A stretch of DNA of 64,000 bases from Actinacidiphila rubida (GCF_900110255.1 NZ_FODD01000016.1:1-64000); one strand, 5' to 3'. Shown: positions 54,215 through 63,549, numbered from the stretch's first letter. Translations and numbers: made by a program. The notes: generated by a model from the sequence alone, not told the origin.

Positions 54215-57091
54215 GTGATCCTCCGACGGAAGCCAGTGATCGCGGCGGCCGCCCTGAGCCTGGCCGTGCTGACCGCACTGCCGGCCGGGGCGGCCGACGC
54301 CTCGGGACACGGCGGTCAGGACCGCGGCACGCGGTCCGCCGCCCCCGCCCGGTCCGCCGCCCCCTTCACCGACCCCCCGACCGGCTCCTCGGCGCTCGCC
54401 GACCTCGGCGCCGCCACCGGCTGGCAGGTCCAGTCCAGCGCCACCGCCTCGCAGACCGGGTCGCAGATCTCCACACCGGGCTTCGCCACCACCGGCTGGC
54501 TGCCCGTGCAGAACGACGGCGGGGGAGCGCCCGGCACCGAGATCAACGCGCTGCTGAGCAACGGCACCTGCCCCGGCGTGTTCGTCTCCACCACCATGAA
54601 GTCCTGCTTCGGCCAGATGACCAAGGTCGGGCCCGACACCCTCGCGCAGTTCTCGGTGCCCTGGTGGTACCGCACCGACTTCACCGCCCCGCCGTCCGGG
54701 CAGAGCGCGTCCCTCGTCCTCAACGGCGTCATCGGCACCGCGGACGTCTGGGTCAACGGCACCCAGGTCGCGGCGTCCGCCACCGTCACGGGCGCCTACG
54801 CCCGCCGCTCCTTCGACGTCACGAGCCTGATGCGGCAGGGCACCAACTCCCTGGCGATCGAGATGCACCCCAACGATCCGACCGCCATGCTCAGCCTGGA
54901 CAACGTCGACTGGAGCCAGATCCCGCCCGACAACAACACCGGCATCCAGTTCCCCGTCCAGCTCCGGACCGGCGGGCCGCTGATCGACGGCAACGCCCAC
55001 GTCGTCCAGAACACCGCCGCGGACCTGAGCAGTTCGGCGCTGACCGTCAAGACCGACGTCACCAACACGTCCGCGGCCGCGCAGTCGGGCACCGTCACCG
55101 CCACCGTCACCCCGCCGGGCGGGGGTACCCCGGTCACCGTCACCCAGAACGTGACGGTCGCCGCGGGCAGCACCCAGACCGTGGTGTTCGCGCCGTCGGC
55201 GTACCCGGCGCTGACGATCGCGTCCCCGCAGCTGTGGTGGCCCTACCAGCTCGGCGCGCAGCCCCTCTACGGCCTCGCCACCTCGGTCGCGCAGGGCGCG
55301 ACCGTGCTCGGCACCACCGGCAGCACCTTCGGCATCCGCACCGTCACCTCGTATCTGACCGGAGCCTCCTCCCAAGCACCCAGCGGAGTACGGGCGTTCA
55401 AGGTCGACAACGTGCCGGTGGTGATCCGCGGCGGCGGCTGGGACCCAGACCTGTTCCTGCGCTACGACCCGGCCGACACCGCGCGGCAGATCGGGCTGAT
55501 GAAGGCGCTCGGCATCAACACCGTCCGGCTGGAAGGCCACTTGATGCCCGCGGACTGGTACCGGCAGATGGACGAGGCCGGCATCCTCGTCAACGCCGGC
55601 TACCAGTGCTGCGACTTCTGGGAGAACAGCACCTACAGCAGCGCCCAGCAGGCCGACTACCAGCTGACCGCCCAGTCCGTCGGGCAGACGCTGCGCGACC
55701 ACCCGTCCGTCTTCAGCTTCCAGTGGAGCGACAACCAGCCCACCGCCACGCAGGAGTCCCTGGCACTCGCCGGCTTCGCCGCCGCCGACTACTCCGGCCC
55801 GTTCATCGCCTCCGCCGAGTACAAGAGCAGTCCCCAACTCGGGCCGGCCGGTGAGAAGGAGGGCCCGTACGACTGGGTCCCGCCGAACTACTGGTACGAC
55901 ACCACGCACAGCACCGGCGGCGACCTCACCAACTCCGGCGGTGCCTGGGGCTTCGACAGCGAGCAGAGCTCCGGCAACACCGTGCCCACCCTCGACTCGC
56001 TGCGCCGCTTCCTGTCCGCCGCCGACCAGTCCGCGCTGTGGCAGTCACCCGGCGCCAACCAGTACCACAACAACTACGAGGGCACGAAGCACACCGGCTA
56101 CGCCTTCGGCACCCTGTACAACCTCGACACCGCGATCACCCAGCGCTACGGCCCCTGGACGGGCCTGAACCAGTACGTCGAGGAGGCCCAGGTCCAGAAC
56201 TACGAGAGCACCAGGGCCCAGTTCGAGGCGTTCCTCGCGCACTCCACCAAGGCGGCCGCCCCCTCGACCGGGACGATCTACTGGCAGCTCAACAAGGGCT
56301 GGCCGACGCTGCTGTGGTCGCTGTACAACAACGACGGCGACCAGGCCGGCGCGTTCTTCGGCGCGCAGAAGGCCAACCGGACGCTGCACGCCCTCTACGC
56401 CCTGGACGACGGCACCGTCGCCCTCGACAACCTCGGCGGCACCGCGCAGGCCGCCGTCACCGTGGAGTCCAAGGTCTACAGCACCGCGGGCGCGGTGCTC
56501 GACGACCAGACCTCCGGCACCCTGTCGATGGCCTCGCAGCAGGTCAGGACCGGGCTGCTCACCCCGGCCGTGCCGGCCACCGCCGGCACGGTCAGCTTCG
56601 TCGAACTGCTCGTCCGCCAGAACGGGACGGTCGTCGACCGCAACGTCTACTGGCTGCCCGGCACGCAGGACAAGGCCAACTGGAACAAGACCACCGGCAA
56701 CCCGCAGGCGTCGATGTCCCAGTACGCCAACCTGACCGCCCTGAAGAACCTGCCCGCCGCCACCGTGTCCGCGACGGCGGTGACCAGCAGCGCGTCCGGC
56801 CCGGCCGGCGCCGACCGCAAGGTCACGGTCACCGTCACCAACACCTCCACGCAGCCCACCGTCGGCTTCTTCCTGCGGGCCGATGTGCGCCGCGGCACCA
56901 CCGCCGGCACCGAACTGCCCGGCGACAACGAACTGCAGTCCTCGATCTGGAGCGACAATGACACCACCTTGTGGCCAGGTGAGTCGGAAACGCTCACCGC
57001 GACCTACTCCTCCGCCGACCTGCAGGGCGCCACGCCGGTCGTCAGCGTCTCCGGCTGGAACGTCCCGGCGTTCGACGTCGTGGCGGGGTGA
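54215..57091 (+). CDS. Secreted GH2 exo-beta-D-glucosaminidase-like enzyme
   Basis: A 958-residue exported GH2 protein: signal peptide (VIAAAALSLAVLTALPAGA), sugar-binding jelly roll (~140-240; WYRTDFTAPP, DVWVNGTQV), Ig-like domain, (beta/alpha)8 barrel (~380-640) and two beta-sandwiches. In the barrel the usual Asn-Glu motif is replaced by FQWSDNQP (Asp506). The likely nucleophile is Glu583 in GFDSEQSSG. An Asp acid/base marks the exo-glucosaminidase (CsxA-type) and related endo-beta-mannosidase subfamily. Overlap in function with the next gene (GH20) favours amino sugars, such as chitosan oligosaccharides. GTG 54215 is preferred (GGGAG 5 nt upstream); an in-frame ATG lies at 54203. Confidence 0.82.
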   Translation: MILRRKPVIAAAALSLAVLTALPAGAADASGHGGQDRGTRSAAPARSAAPFTDPPTGSSALADLGAATGWQVQSSATASQTGSQISTPGFATTGWLPVQNDGGGAPGTEINALLSNGTCPGVFVSTTMKSCFGQMTKVGPDTLAQFSVPWWYRTDFTAPPSGQSASLVLNGVIGTADVWVNGTQVAASATVTGAYARRSFDVTSLMRQGTNSLAIEMHPNDPTAMLSLDNVDWSQIPPDNNTGIQFPVQLRTGGPLIDGNAHVVQNTAADLSSSALTVKTDVTNTSAAAQSGTVTATVTPPGGGTPVTVTQNVTVAAGSTQTVVFAPSAYPALTIASPQLWWPYQLGAQPLYGLATSVAQGATVLGTTGSTFGIRTVTSYLTGASSQAPSGVRAFKVDNVPVVIRGGGWDPDLFLRYDPADTARQIGLMKALGINTVRLEGHLMPADWYRQMDEAGILVNAGYQCCDFWENSTYSSAQQADYQLTAQSVGQTLRDHPSVFSFQWSDNQPTATQESLALAGFAAADYSGPFIASAEYKSSPQLGPAGEKEGPYDWVPPNYWYDTTHSTGGDLTNSGGAWGFDSEQSSGNTVPTLDSLRRFLSAADQSALWQSPGANQYHNNYEGTKHTGYAFGTLYNLDTAITQRYGPWTGLNQYVEEAQVQNYESTRAQFEAFLAHSTKAAAPSTGTIYWQLNKGWPTLLWSLYNNDGDQAGAFFGAQKANRTLHALYALDDGTVALDNLGGTAQAAVTVESKVYSTAGAVLDDQTSGTLSMASQQVRTGLLTPAVPATAGTVSFVELLVRQNGTVVDRNVYWLPGTQDKANWNKTTGNPQASMSQYANLTALKNLPAATVSATAVTSSASGPAGADRKVTVTVTNTSTQPTVGFFLRADVRRGTTAGTELPGDNELQSSIWSDNDTTLWPGESETLTATYSSADLQGATPVVSVSGWNVPAFDVVAG

Positions 57092-57094
57092 CCG

Positions 57095-58663
57095 GTGATG
57101 AGGATCCGGCACACCCTGATCACGCTGCTCGCCGCGATCGGCCTCGTCGGCGCCGGCGTCCTCGCCGACGCCGCCCCGGCCGCGGCTGCCGCCCTGCCCA
57201 ACACCGTCGTGCCGGCGCCGGTCAGCGCGGTCGCCGGCGGCAGCGCCTTCACCCTGGCGCCGGCGGCGACGCTCACCTCCGACGACGCCGGTGTGGGCAC
57301 CTACCTGGCCGGCGTCCTGCGCGCCTCCACCGGCTACGCCCTGCCCCTCACCGTCGGCGCCACCACGCCCGGCAGCATCGCGCTGGAACTGTCCGGGGCG
57401 CCGGGCAGCACCGGGCCCGAGGGGTATCAACTCACCAGCGGCGCGAGCGGCGTGGTCATCCAGGCCCAGCAGCCCGCCGGGCTGTTCCACGGCGTGCAGA
57501 CCCTGCTGCAGATGCTGCCCTCCGACGTGATGAGCGCGACCGTGCGGCCGGGACCGTGGACGGTGCCCGGCGGAACGGTCCTGGACTACCCGCGGTTCTC
57601 CTACCGCGGCGCGATGCTCGACGTGGCCCGGCACTTCTTCACCGTCGCCCAGGTCGAGCGCTACATCGACGAGTTGGCGCTGTACAAGGTCAACTACCTC
57701 CATCTGCACCTGTCCGACGACCAGGGCTGGCGCATCGCGGTCAACAGCTGGCCCAACCTCGCCACGTACGGGGGCAGTACGGAGGTCGGCGGGGGAGCGG
57801 GCGGCTTCTACACGCAGGCCGACTACACGGCCATCGTCGCCTACGCCTCCTCGCGGTTCATGACCGTCGTCCCGGAGATCGACATGCCGGGACACACCAA
57901 CGCCGCCCTGGCCTCGTACGCCCCGCTCAACTGCAACGGCGTCGCGCCGCCGCTCTACACGGGCACCAACGTCGGGTTCAGCTCGCTGTGCGTGTCGCTG
58001 CCGTTGACGTACACCTTCATCGACCAGGTCGTCGGCGAGCTGGCCGCGCTGACCCCCGGGCCGTACCTGCACATCGGCGGGGACGAGGCCAGCTCCACCA
58101 GCGCCTCCGACTACACCTCGTTCATCGGGCAGGTGCAGCAGATCGTCGCCGCGCACGGCAAGGCCGCGGTCGGCTGGCACGACGTGACCAAGGCGCCGCT
58201 GCAGCCGTCCACCGTCGCCCAGTTCTGGGGCACCACGACGACCGACACCAACGTGGCGGCCGCGGCCGCGAACGGCACCAAGGTCGTCATGTCGCCGGCC
58301 AACAAGGCCTATCTGGACATGAAGTACACGCACAAGACCAAGCTGGGCCAGACCTGGGCCGGCCTGATCGAGGTCAACACCGCGTACGGCTGGGACCCCG
58401 GCGCCTACCTGTCCGGGGTCACCGGCTCCTCGGTGCTGGGCGTCGAGGGCCCGCTGTGGACGGAGACCATCGTCACCTCCGCCGACATCGACACCATGGC
58501 GTTCCCACGGCTGCCCGCCCTCGCGGAGCTCGGCTGGTCACCGTGGTCCACGCACGACGTCACCGCGTTCGACCAGCGGCTCGCCGCGCAGGGCCCGCGG
58601 TGGAAGGCGATGGGGGTGTCGTACTACCACTCACCGCAGGTGCCCTGGCCCGCGGGCTCCTGA
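57095..58663 (+). CDS. Secreted GH20 beta-N-acetylhexosaminidase
   Basis: A 522-residue exported enzyme. After a signal peptide comes the GH20b domain (~38-165), then the barrel: YRGAMLDVARHFFTV, YLHLHLSDDQGWRI, VPEIDMPGHTNAAL and the catalytic pair Asp330-Glu331 in HIGGDEAS. GPLWTETI forms the C-terminal Trp wall. It removes terminal beta-GlcNAc/GalNAc by substrate-assisted catalysis. It begins 4 bp after the GH2 stop (GTG 57095 or ATG 57098), so the two are one operon: GlcN and GlcNAc could be released together from partly acetylated chito-oligomers. A terminator follows. Confidence 0.93.
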   Translation: MMRIRHTLITLLAAIGLVGAGVLADAAPAAAAALPNTVVPAPVSAVAGGSAFTLAPAATLTSDDAGVGTYLAGVLRASTGYALPLTVGATTPGSIALELSGAPGSTGPEGYQLTSGASGVVIQAQQPAGLFHGVQTLLQMLPSDVMSATVRPGPWTVPGGTVLDYPRFSYRGAMLDVARHFFTVAQVERYIDELALYKVNYLHLHLSDDQGWRIAVNSWPNLATYGGSTEVGGGAGGFYTQADYTAIVAYASSRFMTVVPEIDMPGHTNAALASYAPLNCNGVAPPLYTGTNVGFSSLCVSLPLTYTFIDQVVGELAALTPGPYLHIGGDEASSTSASDYTSFIGQVQQIVAAHGKAAVGWHDVTKAPLQPSTVAQFWGTTTTDTNVAAAAANGTKVVMSPANKAYLDMKYTHKTKLGQTWAGLIEVNTAYGWDPGAYLSGVTGSSVLGVEGPLWTETIVTSADIDTMAFPRLPALAELGWSPWSTHDVTAFDQRLAAQGPRWKAMGVSYYHSPQVPWPAGS

Positions 58664-58678
58664 ACCGTCGCGCCGATC

Positions 58679-58710
58679 GCGGGCGGTCCCGTCCCCACGG
58701 GACCGCCCGC
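58679..58710. terminator. Bidirectional terminator between GH20 and LysR genes
   Basis: A 14-bp perfect stem (58679-58692 with 58697-58710) with a CCCC loop; 2 bp from the LysR stop. Confidence 0.85.
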
Positions 58711-58712
58711 GG

Positions 58713-59564
58713 TCAGTTCCGGTACGCGGCGGCCGCGAGCTCCACGAACGAGCGGACCAGCGGGCCGGCGTCGCCGCCGCTCCACGCCACGACCGCCCGG
58801 CTCGGCGGCATGTCCGCCAGCGGCACCACCGCCAGGCCCCGCCCCGGCTCGTGGCCGAGCAGGGTCATGCCCACCGTGCCGTTCCACAGCACGGCCTGCC
58901 GGCACTCCTGGACGGCCCGCACCACCGGGCCCGCACGCTGTTCGCCGCCGTTCCAGTACGCCTGCCACAGCGGGTCGGTGCCGGGCGGGAACCGGAACCA
59001 CCGGCGCGGCGCCAGGTCGGCGAGCGTGAGGTCCGCGCGCGCGGCGAGCGGGTCGTCGGCCCGCAGCAGCGCCCCCACCGGGTCGGCCCGCAGTTCCCGC
59101 ACGCGCAGCCCGGTCCCGTCGAACGGGCCGCGGGTCAGGGCGACGTCGACGAGGCCGGCCCGCAACCCGCAGGTGGGGTCGGTCAGATCGGTCTCGCGGA
59201 TCCGCACCTCGACGTCCGGGTGCCGCCCGCGGTACTCGGCGGCCAGCCGGGTCACGGCCGGATCGGCGCTGTCGCCGAGCAGGCCGACGGTCAGGCTCGC
59301 GTGCCCGGCCGCGGCGGCCACCCGGACCGCCAGGCGGTCCGCCCGGTCGAGCAGGGCCCGCGTCTCGTCGAGCAGCACCGCTCCGACGGCGGTGAGCCGC
59401 ACTCCGGCCGGCGAGCGGTCGAACAGCACGGCGCCGAACTCCGCCTCCAGCTGCCGGATCGCCCGGCTCAGCGGCGGCTGGCTCATGTGGAGTCGCGCCG
59501 CGGCCCTGCCGAAGTGCAGCTCCTCGGCCACGGCCACGAAATAGCGCAGTGTACGCAGCTCCAT
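58713..59564 (-). CDS. LysR-family transcriptional regulator
   Basis: A 283-residue LysR regulator with N-terminal winged helix (MELRTLRYFVAVAEELHFGRAAARLHMSQPPLSRAIRQLE) and a periplasmic-binding-like sensor domain (~90-283). The N-terminus resembles BenM/CatM-type regulators. ATG 59564 is the canonical start. A perfect 19-bp palindrome begins 8 bp upstream. It diverges from a DoxX-type gene 81 bp away, probably its target along with itself. Confidence 0.87.
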   Translation of the reverse strand: MELRTLRYFVAVAEELHFGRAAARLHMSQPPLSRAIRQLEAEFGAVLFDRSPAGVRLTAVGAVLLDETRALLDRADRLAVRVAAAAGHASLTVGLLGDSADPAVTRLAAEYRGRHPDVEVRIRETDLTDPTCGLRAGLVDVALTRGPFDGTGLRVRELRADPVGALLRADDPLAARADLTLADLAPRRWFRFPPGTDPLWQAYWNGGEQRAGPVVRAVQECRQAVLWNGTVGMTLLGHEPGRGLAVVPLADMPPSRAVVAWSGGDAGPLVRSFVELAAAAYRN

Positions 59565-59571
59565 GCTGCAA

Positions 59572-59590
59572 CGATACCCGTCGGGTATCG
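59572..59590. promoter_or_regulatory. Perfect 19-bp palindrome between LysR and DoxX genes
   Basis: CGATACCCG-T-CGGGTATCG is centred at 59581, close to the LysR start and 56 nt from the DoxX start. Good candidate for the LysR recognition/autoregulatory site. Confidence 0.65.
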
Positions 59591-59645
59591 GCGTTCCGCA
59601 ACAGGTCCTGGACGCCCGCGGCACCGCGCCGGTGCAATCGGGTGC

Positions 59646-60008
59646 ATGGACACCGCCTACTGGATCGTCGCGGGACTGCTCGCGCTCTTCTACCTCTACG
59701 GAGGCGCCCTCAAGATCGTCCGGACCCGCGAGCAGCTGCTGCCGATGATGGCCTGGGTCGACACCACCCCGATGCGCGCCGTCAGGGCCATCGGCGCGGT
59801 CGAGGTGCTCGGCGCGGCCGGCCTGGTGCTGCCGCCGGCCACCGGCGTCGCGCCCTGGCTCGCGATCGCGGCGGCCGCCGGCTTCGTCGTCCTCCAGATC
59901 GCCGCGACCCGCGTCCACCTCGCCCGCGACGACCGCGACGTGGCCCTCAACGGCGTCCTGCTGGCGGTCGCGGCCGTCGCCGTGTGGCTGGCCACCACCT
60001 GGCTGTGA
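59646..60008 (+). CDS. DoxX-like four-helix membrane protein
   Basis: A 120-residue protein with four membrane helices (YWIVAGLLALFYLYGG; AIGAVEVLGAAGLVLPP; WLAIAAAAGFVVLQI; GVLLAVAAVAVWLATTWL). The pattern GALKIVRTREQL after helix 1 is typical of DoxX/DoxX_2 proteins, some linked to redox stress or quinone metabolism. ATG 59646 lacks a strong ribosome site. Divergent from LysR. Confidence 0.8.
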   Translation: MDTAYWIVAGLLALFYLYGGALKIVRTREQLLPMMAWVDTTPMRAVRAIGAVEVLGAAGLVLPPATGVAPWLAIAAAAGFVVLQIAATRVHLARDDRDVALNGVLLAVAAVAVWLATTWL

Positions 60009-60101
60009 CGCTCGGGGGAGGGGCGGCGCTCGTGTGGCAGGGCCCACGGGCTGGTCCGATAGTGAGGAGCGGGGGACGCTTCCGAGACTCCGGGATGAGC
60101 C

Positions 60102-61928
60102 ATGGACCGCTACCCCCCGATCGCCGACCACGGCCTGGTGGGCGATCTGCAGAGCGCCGCGCTGGTCTCCGCGGAGGGCGTCGTCGACTGGTTCGCCGCA
60201 CCACGGTTCGACTCGCCCAGCATCTTCGCCGCGCTGCTCGACCACGACCGCGGCGGCTACTTCCGGTTCGGCACCGAGCACCCGGACGTGGTGCGCAAAC
60301 AGCTCTACCTGCCCGACACGGCCGTGCTCGTCACCCGGTTCATGTCGCCGGACGGGGTCGGCGAAGTGATCGACTTCATGCCGCCCGACGGGTCCGGCAC
60401 CGCCACCGACCGGCACACCCTGTTCCGCGTCGTGCGGGCGGTCCGCGGCGAGGTGGAGTTCACGATGGAGTGCCGGCCGCGCTTCGACTACGGGCGGGCC
60501 GAGCACGAGGCGCGGGTCGACGGCGCGAACGCGCTGTTCCGCGCGCCGGGCACGGACGCCCACCTGCGGGCCACGTTCGCGCTGGAGGCCGACGGCACCG
60601 ACGTGCGCGGCCGGGTGGTGCTGAAGGCCGGGCAGACCGCGGGCGCCGCGTTCACGGTCTGCGAGGCCGGCGGCGAGGCGCCGCCCGCACCGACCTTCGA
60701 CTCGGTCGCCGAGGAACTGCGGCGGGTCGTGGAGTTCTGGCAGGGCTGGCTGCGCAAGTCGCGGTACAGGGGCCGCTGGCCCGAGCTGGTGCACCGCTCG
60801 GTGATCACCCTCAAGCTGCTGACGTACGCCCCGAGCGGCGCGCTGGTGGCGGCGGCGACCATGGGCCTGCCCGAGCAGGTCGGCGGGGAGCGCAACTGGG
60901 ACTACCGCTTCACCTGGGTGCGCGACGGATCGCTGTCGGTGCGGGCCATGCTCGACCTGGGCTTCGCCGAGGAGGCCACCGCATTCGTGCACTGGATGAC
61001 GGCACGGCTCCAGGAGCGGGAGGGCACGGCGGACGAGCCGCTGCAGACGATGTACCGCATCGACGGGGACCCCGATTTGTCGGAGGAGACCCTGGACCAT
61101 TTCGAGGGCTACCGCGGCTCCGCGCCGGTGCGCGTCGGCAACGGCGCCGCCGACCAGCTCCAGCTCGACATCTACGGCGAGGCCGTCTACGCGCTGTCGC
61201 AGGGCCGCGAGATCGGCCAGCAGGCGTCGTACCGCGGCTGGAAGTCCTTCGCCACGACGCTGGACTGGCTGGCGGACCACTGGGACCGGCCCGACGAGGG
61301 GATCTGGGAGACGCGCGGCGGGCGCAAGGACTTCACCTACAGCCGGGTGATGGCCTGGGCCGCCTTCGACCACGGGCTCAAGCTGGCCGAGGCGTTCCGC
61401 AGGCCGGCCGACATGGAGAAGTGGCGGGCCGCCAGGGACGCGATCTACGAGCAGGTCCTGCACCGCGGCTGGAGCGACAAGGAGAAGGCGTTCGTCCAGC
61501 ACTACGACGGCGACGTGCTCGACGCCTCGCTGCTGCTGATGCCGCGGGTCGGGTTCGTCACCCCCCGGGACCCGCTGTGGCTGTCGACGCTCGACGCCAT
61601 GGGCCGCACGCTGGTCTCCGACAGCCTCGTCTACCGGTACGATCCGGCCGCCTCGCCCGACGGGCTGCGCGGTTCCGAGGGCACCTTCAGCCTGTGCACC
61701 TTCCTGTACGTCGACGCCTTGGCGCGCGCGGGCCGGGTGGCCGAGGCCCGGACCACCTTCGAGAAGATGCTGACCTACGCCAACCATGTCGGCCTGTTCG
61801 CCGAGGAGATCGGCCCGAGCGGCGAGCAACTGGGCAACTTCCCGCAGGCGTTCACGCACCTGGCGCTCATCATGGCGGCGACCACCCTGGACGAGGCACT
61901 GGACGAGGCGCACGCGCGCGGCCGCTGA
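60102..61928 (+). CDS. Cytoplasmic GH15 glucoamylase/trehalase-type enzyme
   Basis: A 608-residue protein without a signal peptide. Opening IADHGLVGDLQSAALVSAEGVVDWFAAPRFDSPSIFAALLD marks the mycobacterial-streptomycete GH15 group. The (alpha/alpha)6 barrel has NWDYRFTWVRDGS, PDEGIWETRGGRKDFTYSR (Glu403 at the end of DEGIWE is a likely acid) and FAEEIGPSGEQLGNFPQAFTH with the base Glu. In mycobacteria such enzymes are trehalases; in streptomycetes both trehalase and glucan alpha-glucosidase activity are reported for the family. ATG 60102 is preceded by a weak GGATGAG. It is monocistronic here. Confidence 0.87.
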   Translation: MDRYPPIADHGLVGDLQSAALVSAEGVVDWFAAPRFDSPSIFAALLDHDRGGYFRFGTEHPDVVRKQLYLPDTAVLVTRFMSPDGVGEVIDFMPPDGSGTATDRHTLFRVVRAVRGEVEFTMECRPRFDYGRAEHEARVDGANALFRAPGTDAHLRATFALEADGTDVRGRVVLKAGQTAGAAFTVCEAGGEAPPAPTFDSVAEELRRVVEFWQGWLRKSRYRGRWPELVHRSVITLKLLTYAPSGALVAAATMGLPEQVGGERNWDYRFTWVRDGSLSVRAMLDLGFAEEATAFVHWMTARLQEREGTADEPLQTMYRIDGDPDLSEETLDHFEGYRGSAPVRVGNGAADQLQLDIYGEAVYALSQGREIGQQASYRGWKSFATTLDWLADHWDRPDEGIWETRGGRKDFTYSRVMAWAAFDHGLKLAEAFRRPADMEKWRAARDAIYEQVLHRGWSDKEKAFVQHYDGDVLDASLLLMPRVGFVTPRDPLWLSTLDAMGRTLVSDSLVYRYDPAASPDGLRGSEGTFSLCTFLYVDALARAGRVAEARTTFEKMLTYANHVGLFAEEIGPSGEQLGNFPQAFTHLALIMAATTLDEALDEAHARGR

Positions 61929-61987
61929 CACCGGGACCGGCCGCTCCCGGGACGTCGCGGCTCCGACCACCCGTCACGAAATGTCCC

Positions 61988-61993
61988 TATATT
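61988..61993 (+). promoter_or_regulatory. -10-like TATATT placed for a leaderless transcript
   Basis: TATATT is rare in this GC-rich DNA and ends 7 nt before ATG 62001, the position expected for a leaderless message. There is no matching TTGACA. Confidence 0.4.
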
Positions 61994-62000
61994 GCCCTGC

Positions 62001-63092
62001 ATGGCGATGATCGGTAAGAGCGGACCGCAATGGCAGGACAGGGTGCGCAGGGATCCCTCGCTGCTGGCGCCGCTCCTGGTGACCGTGCTGCTCGGCGGCC
62101 TCTCGCTGCTCACGCCGCACAACGTCCCGTTCACCCGGCTGCTGCCGACCGCACCGGCGCTGGCCGCCGCCCTGTGGACCGTCGGGCCCACGCTGCTCCT
62201 GGGCCTGGCCTGCCTGGCGGGTGTGTCGGTCTACGCCGTGGTGACCTCGGACCACTCCATCCTGTTCACCGCGGGCGCGATCGGCGCGGTCACCGTCGCC
62301 GCGACGTACGCCAGTTACCTGCGGCTGCAGCGCGAGACGGCGCTCACCGGGGTGCGGGCGGTGGCCGACACCATGCAGAAGGTCCTGCTGCGGCCGATCC
62401 CCGCCCGGGTCGGGGTGCTGGAGACCGGGAGCCTCTACCTGGCCGCCACGCCGCACGCCCGGGTCGGCGGGGACTTCTACGCGCTGGCGGACACCCGCCA
62501 CGGCATCCGGGTGGTCATCGGCGACGTCCGCGGCAAGGGCCTGCCCGCGCTCGCCGCCGCGGCGGCCGTCCTCGGCTCGTTCCGGGAGGCCGCGTACGAG
62601 GCCGAGACCCTCACCGAACTCGCCCAGTGCCTGGAGACCACGCTGGTGCGCGACGACGCGTCGCTCGCCCACGGGGACCCGGCCGAGCTCTTCGCCACCG
62701 CCGTCCTCGTCCAGATCCCGCGCGACGGCAGTCAGGCCGCGCTGCTGACCTGCGGCCACCCGCCGCCCCTGCTCGGGCGGCGCGGCTCCGTCGAACTCCT
62801 CGACACCGACGACCCCGCCCCGCCGCTCAACCTCGGGGGCATGCTCACCGCCGCCGCGACCCCGCGGCCGTTCGTCTTCGGCGCGGGCGACCAGCTGCTG
62901 CTCTACACCGACGGCGTCACCGAGACCCGCAACGCCGCCGGAACATTCTTCCCCCTCGCCGCCTGGGCCCGCGACCACCTCGACGGATCGCCCCGCCAGG
63001 TCCTGACCGGCCTGCACCACGCCCTGGTCAAGCACAGCGGCAACAACCTCAACGACGACATCGCCGCCATCGCCATCCTGAAGACGGCGTGA
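62001..63092 (+). CDS. Membrane-anchored PP2C/SpoIIE serine phosphatase
   Basis: A 363-residue protein with three to four N-terminal membrane helices (~25-115) and a cytoplasmic SpoIIE/RsbU phosphatase domain (~140-363). Metal-binding motifs are intact: ARVGGDFYA, IGDVRGKGLPAL, YTDGVTETR and NLNDDIAAIAI. It should dephosphorylate an anti-anti-sigma factor in a partner-switch pathway. ATG 62001 is used; another Met is two codons later, and no Shine-Dalgarno is seen, which with TATATT upstream suggests leaderless translation. Confidence 0.87.
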   Translation: MAMIGKSGPQWQDRVRRDPSLLAPLLVTVLLGGLSLLTPHNVPFTRLLPTAPALAAALWTVGPTLLLGLACLAGVSVYAVVTSDHSILFTAGAIGAVTVAATYASYLRLQRETALTGVRAVADTMQKVLLRPIPARVGVLETGSLYLAATPHARVGGDFYALADTRHGIRVVIGDVRGKGLPALAAAAAVLGSFREAAYEAETLTELAQCLETTLVRDDASLAHGDPAELFATAVLVQIPRDGSQAALLTCGHPPPLLGRRGSVELLDTDDPAPPLNLGGMLTAAATPRPFVFGAGDQLLLYTDGVTETRNAAGTFFPLAAWARDHLDGSPRQVLTGLHHALVKHSGNNLNDDIAAIAILKTA

Positions 63093-63114
63093 CGGCGTGA
63101 CGGTGCGACAGACC

Positions 63115-63549
63115 CTAGGACCGGTAGTAGTCCTCGATCGGGACGCGGGCCTCGGAGAGCAGGGCCGGACCGTCCTGCACGACGTCCGGCCACGCGCCGG
63201 ACGCCGGGTTCAGCTCGACCAGTTGCTCGGTCGAGAGCGCGTAGACGACGCGGCCGAGGCCGGAGCGCACGATGCCGCCGGCGCACATCCCGCACGGCTG
63301 GCAGCTGGTGTACATCGTGGTGCGCGCCGCCGTCGCCTCGTCCAGTTCCCGGGCCGCCCACCGGGCGAGTTTGAGCTCGGGGTGGGCGCTGATGTCGTTG
63401 TCGCGCCGCACGGTGTTGTGGGCCTCGGCCAGCACCTCTCCACCGGGCCCGGCGAGCAGCGACCCGTACGGCGCGTCGCCCTGGGCGACCGCCCGTGCCG
63501 CCAGACCGACGGCCCGCCGCAGCAGCGCCTCGTCCTCAGGGGTGATCAT
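63115..63549 (-). CDS. CMP/dCMP-type zinc deaminase (guanine deaminase/TadA-like)
   Basis: A 144-residue cytidine/deoxycytidylate deaminase-fold protein with both zinc motifs: AHPELKLA (H-x-E) and SCQPCGMC (P-C-x2-C). The layout GDAPYGSLLAGPGGEVLAEAHNTV and YALSTEQLVEL resembles guanine deaminases and TadA-like base deaminases. ATG 63549 follows GGAGGAG. It is upstream of the phosphatase gene in convergent orientation. Substrate undetermined. Confidence 0.87.
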   Translation of the reverse strand: MITPEDEALLRRAVGLAARAVAQGDAPYGSLLAGPGGEVLAEAHNTVRRDNDISAHPELKLARWAARELDEATAARTTMYTSCQPCGMCAGGIVRSGLGRVVYALSTEQLVELNPASGAWPDVVQDGPALLSEARVPIEDYYRS

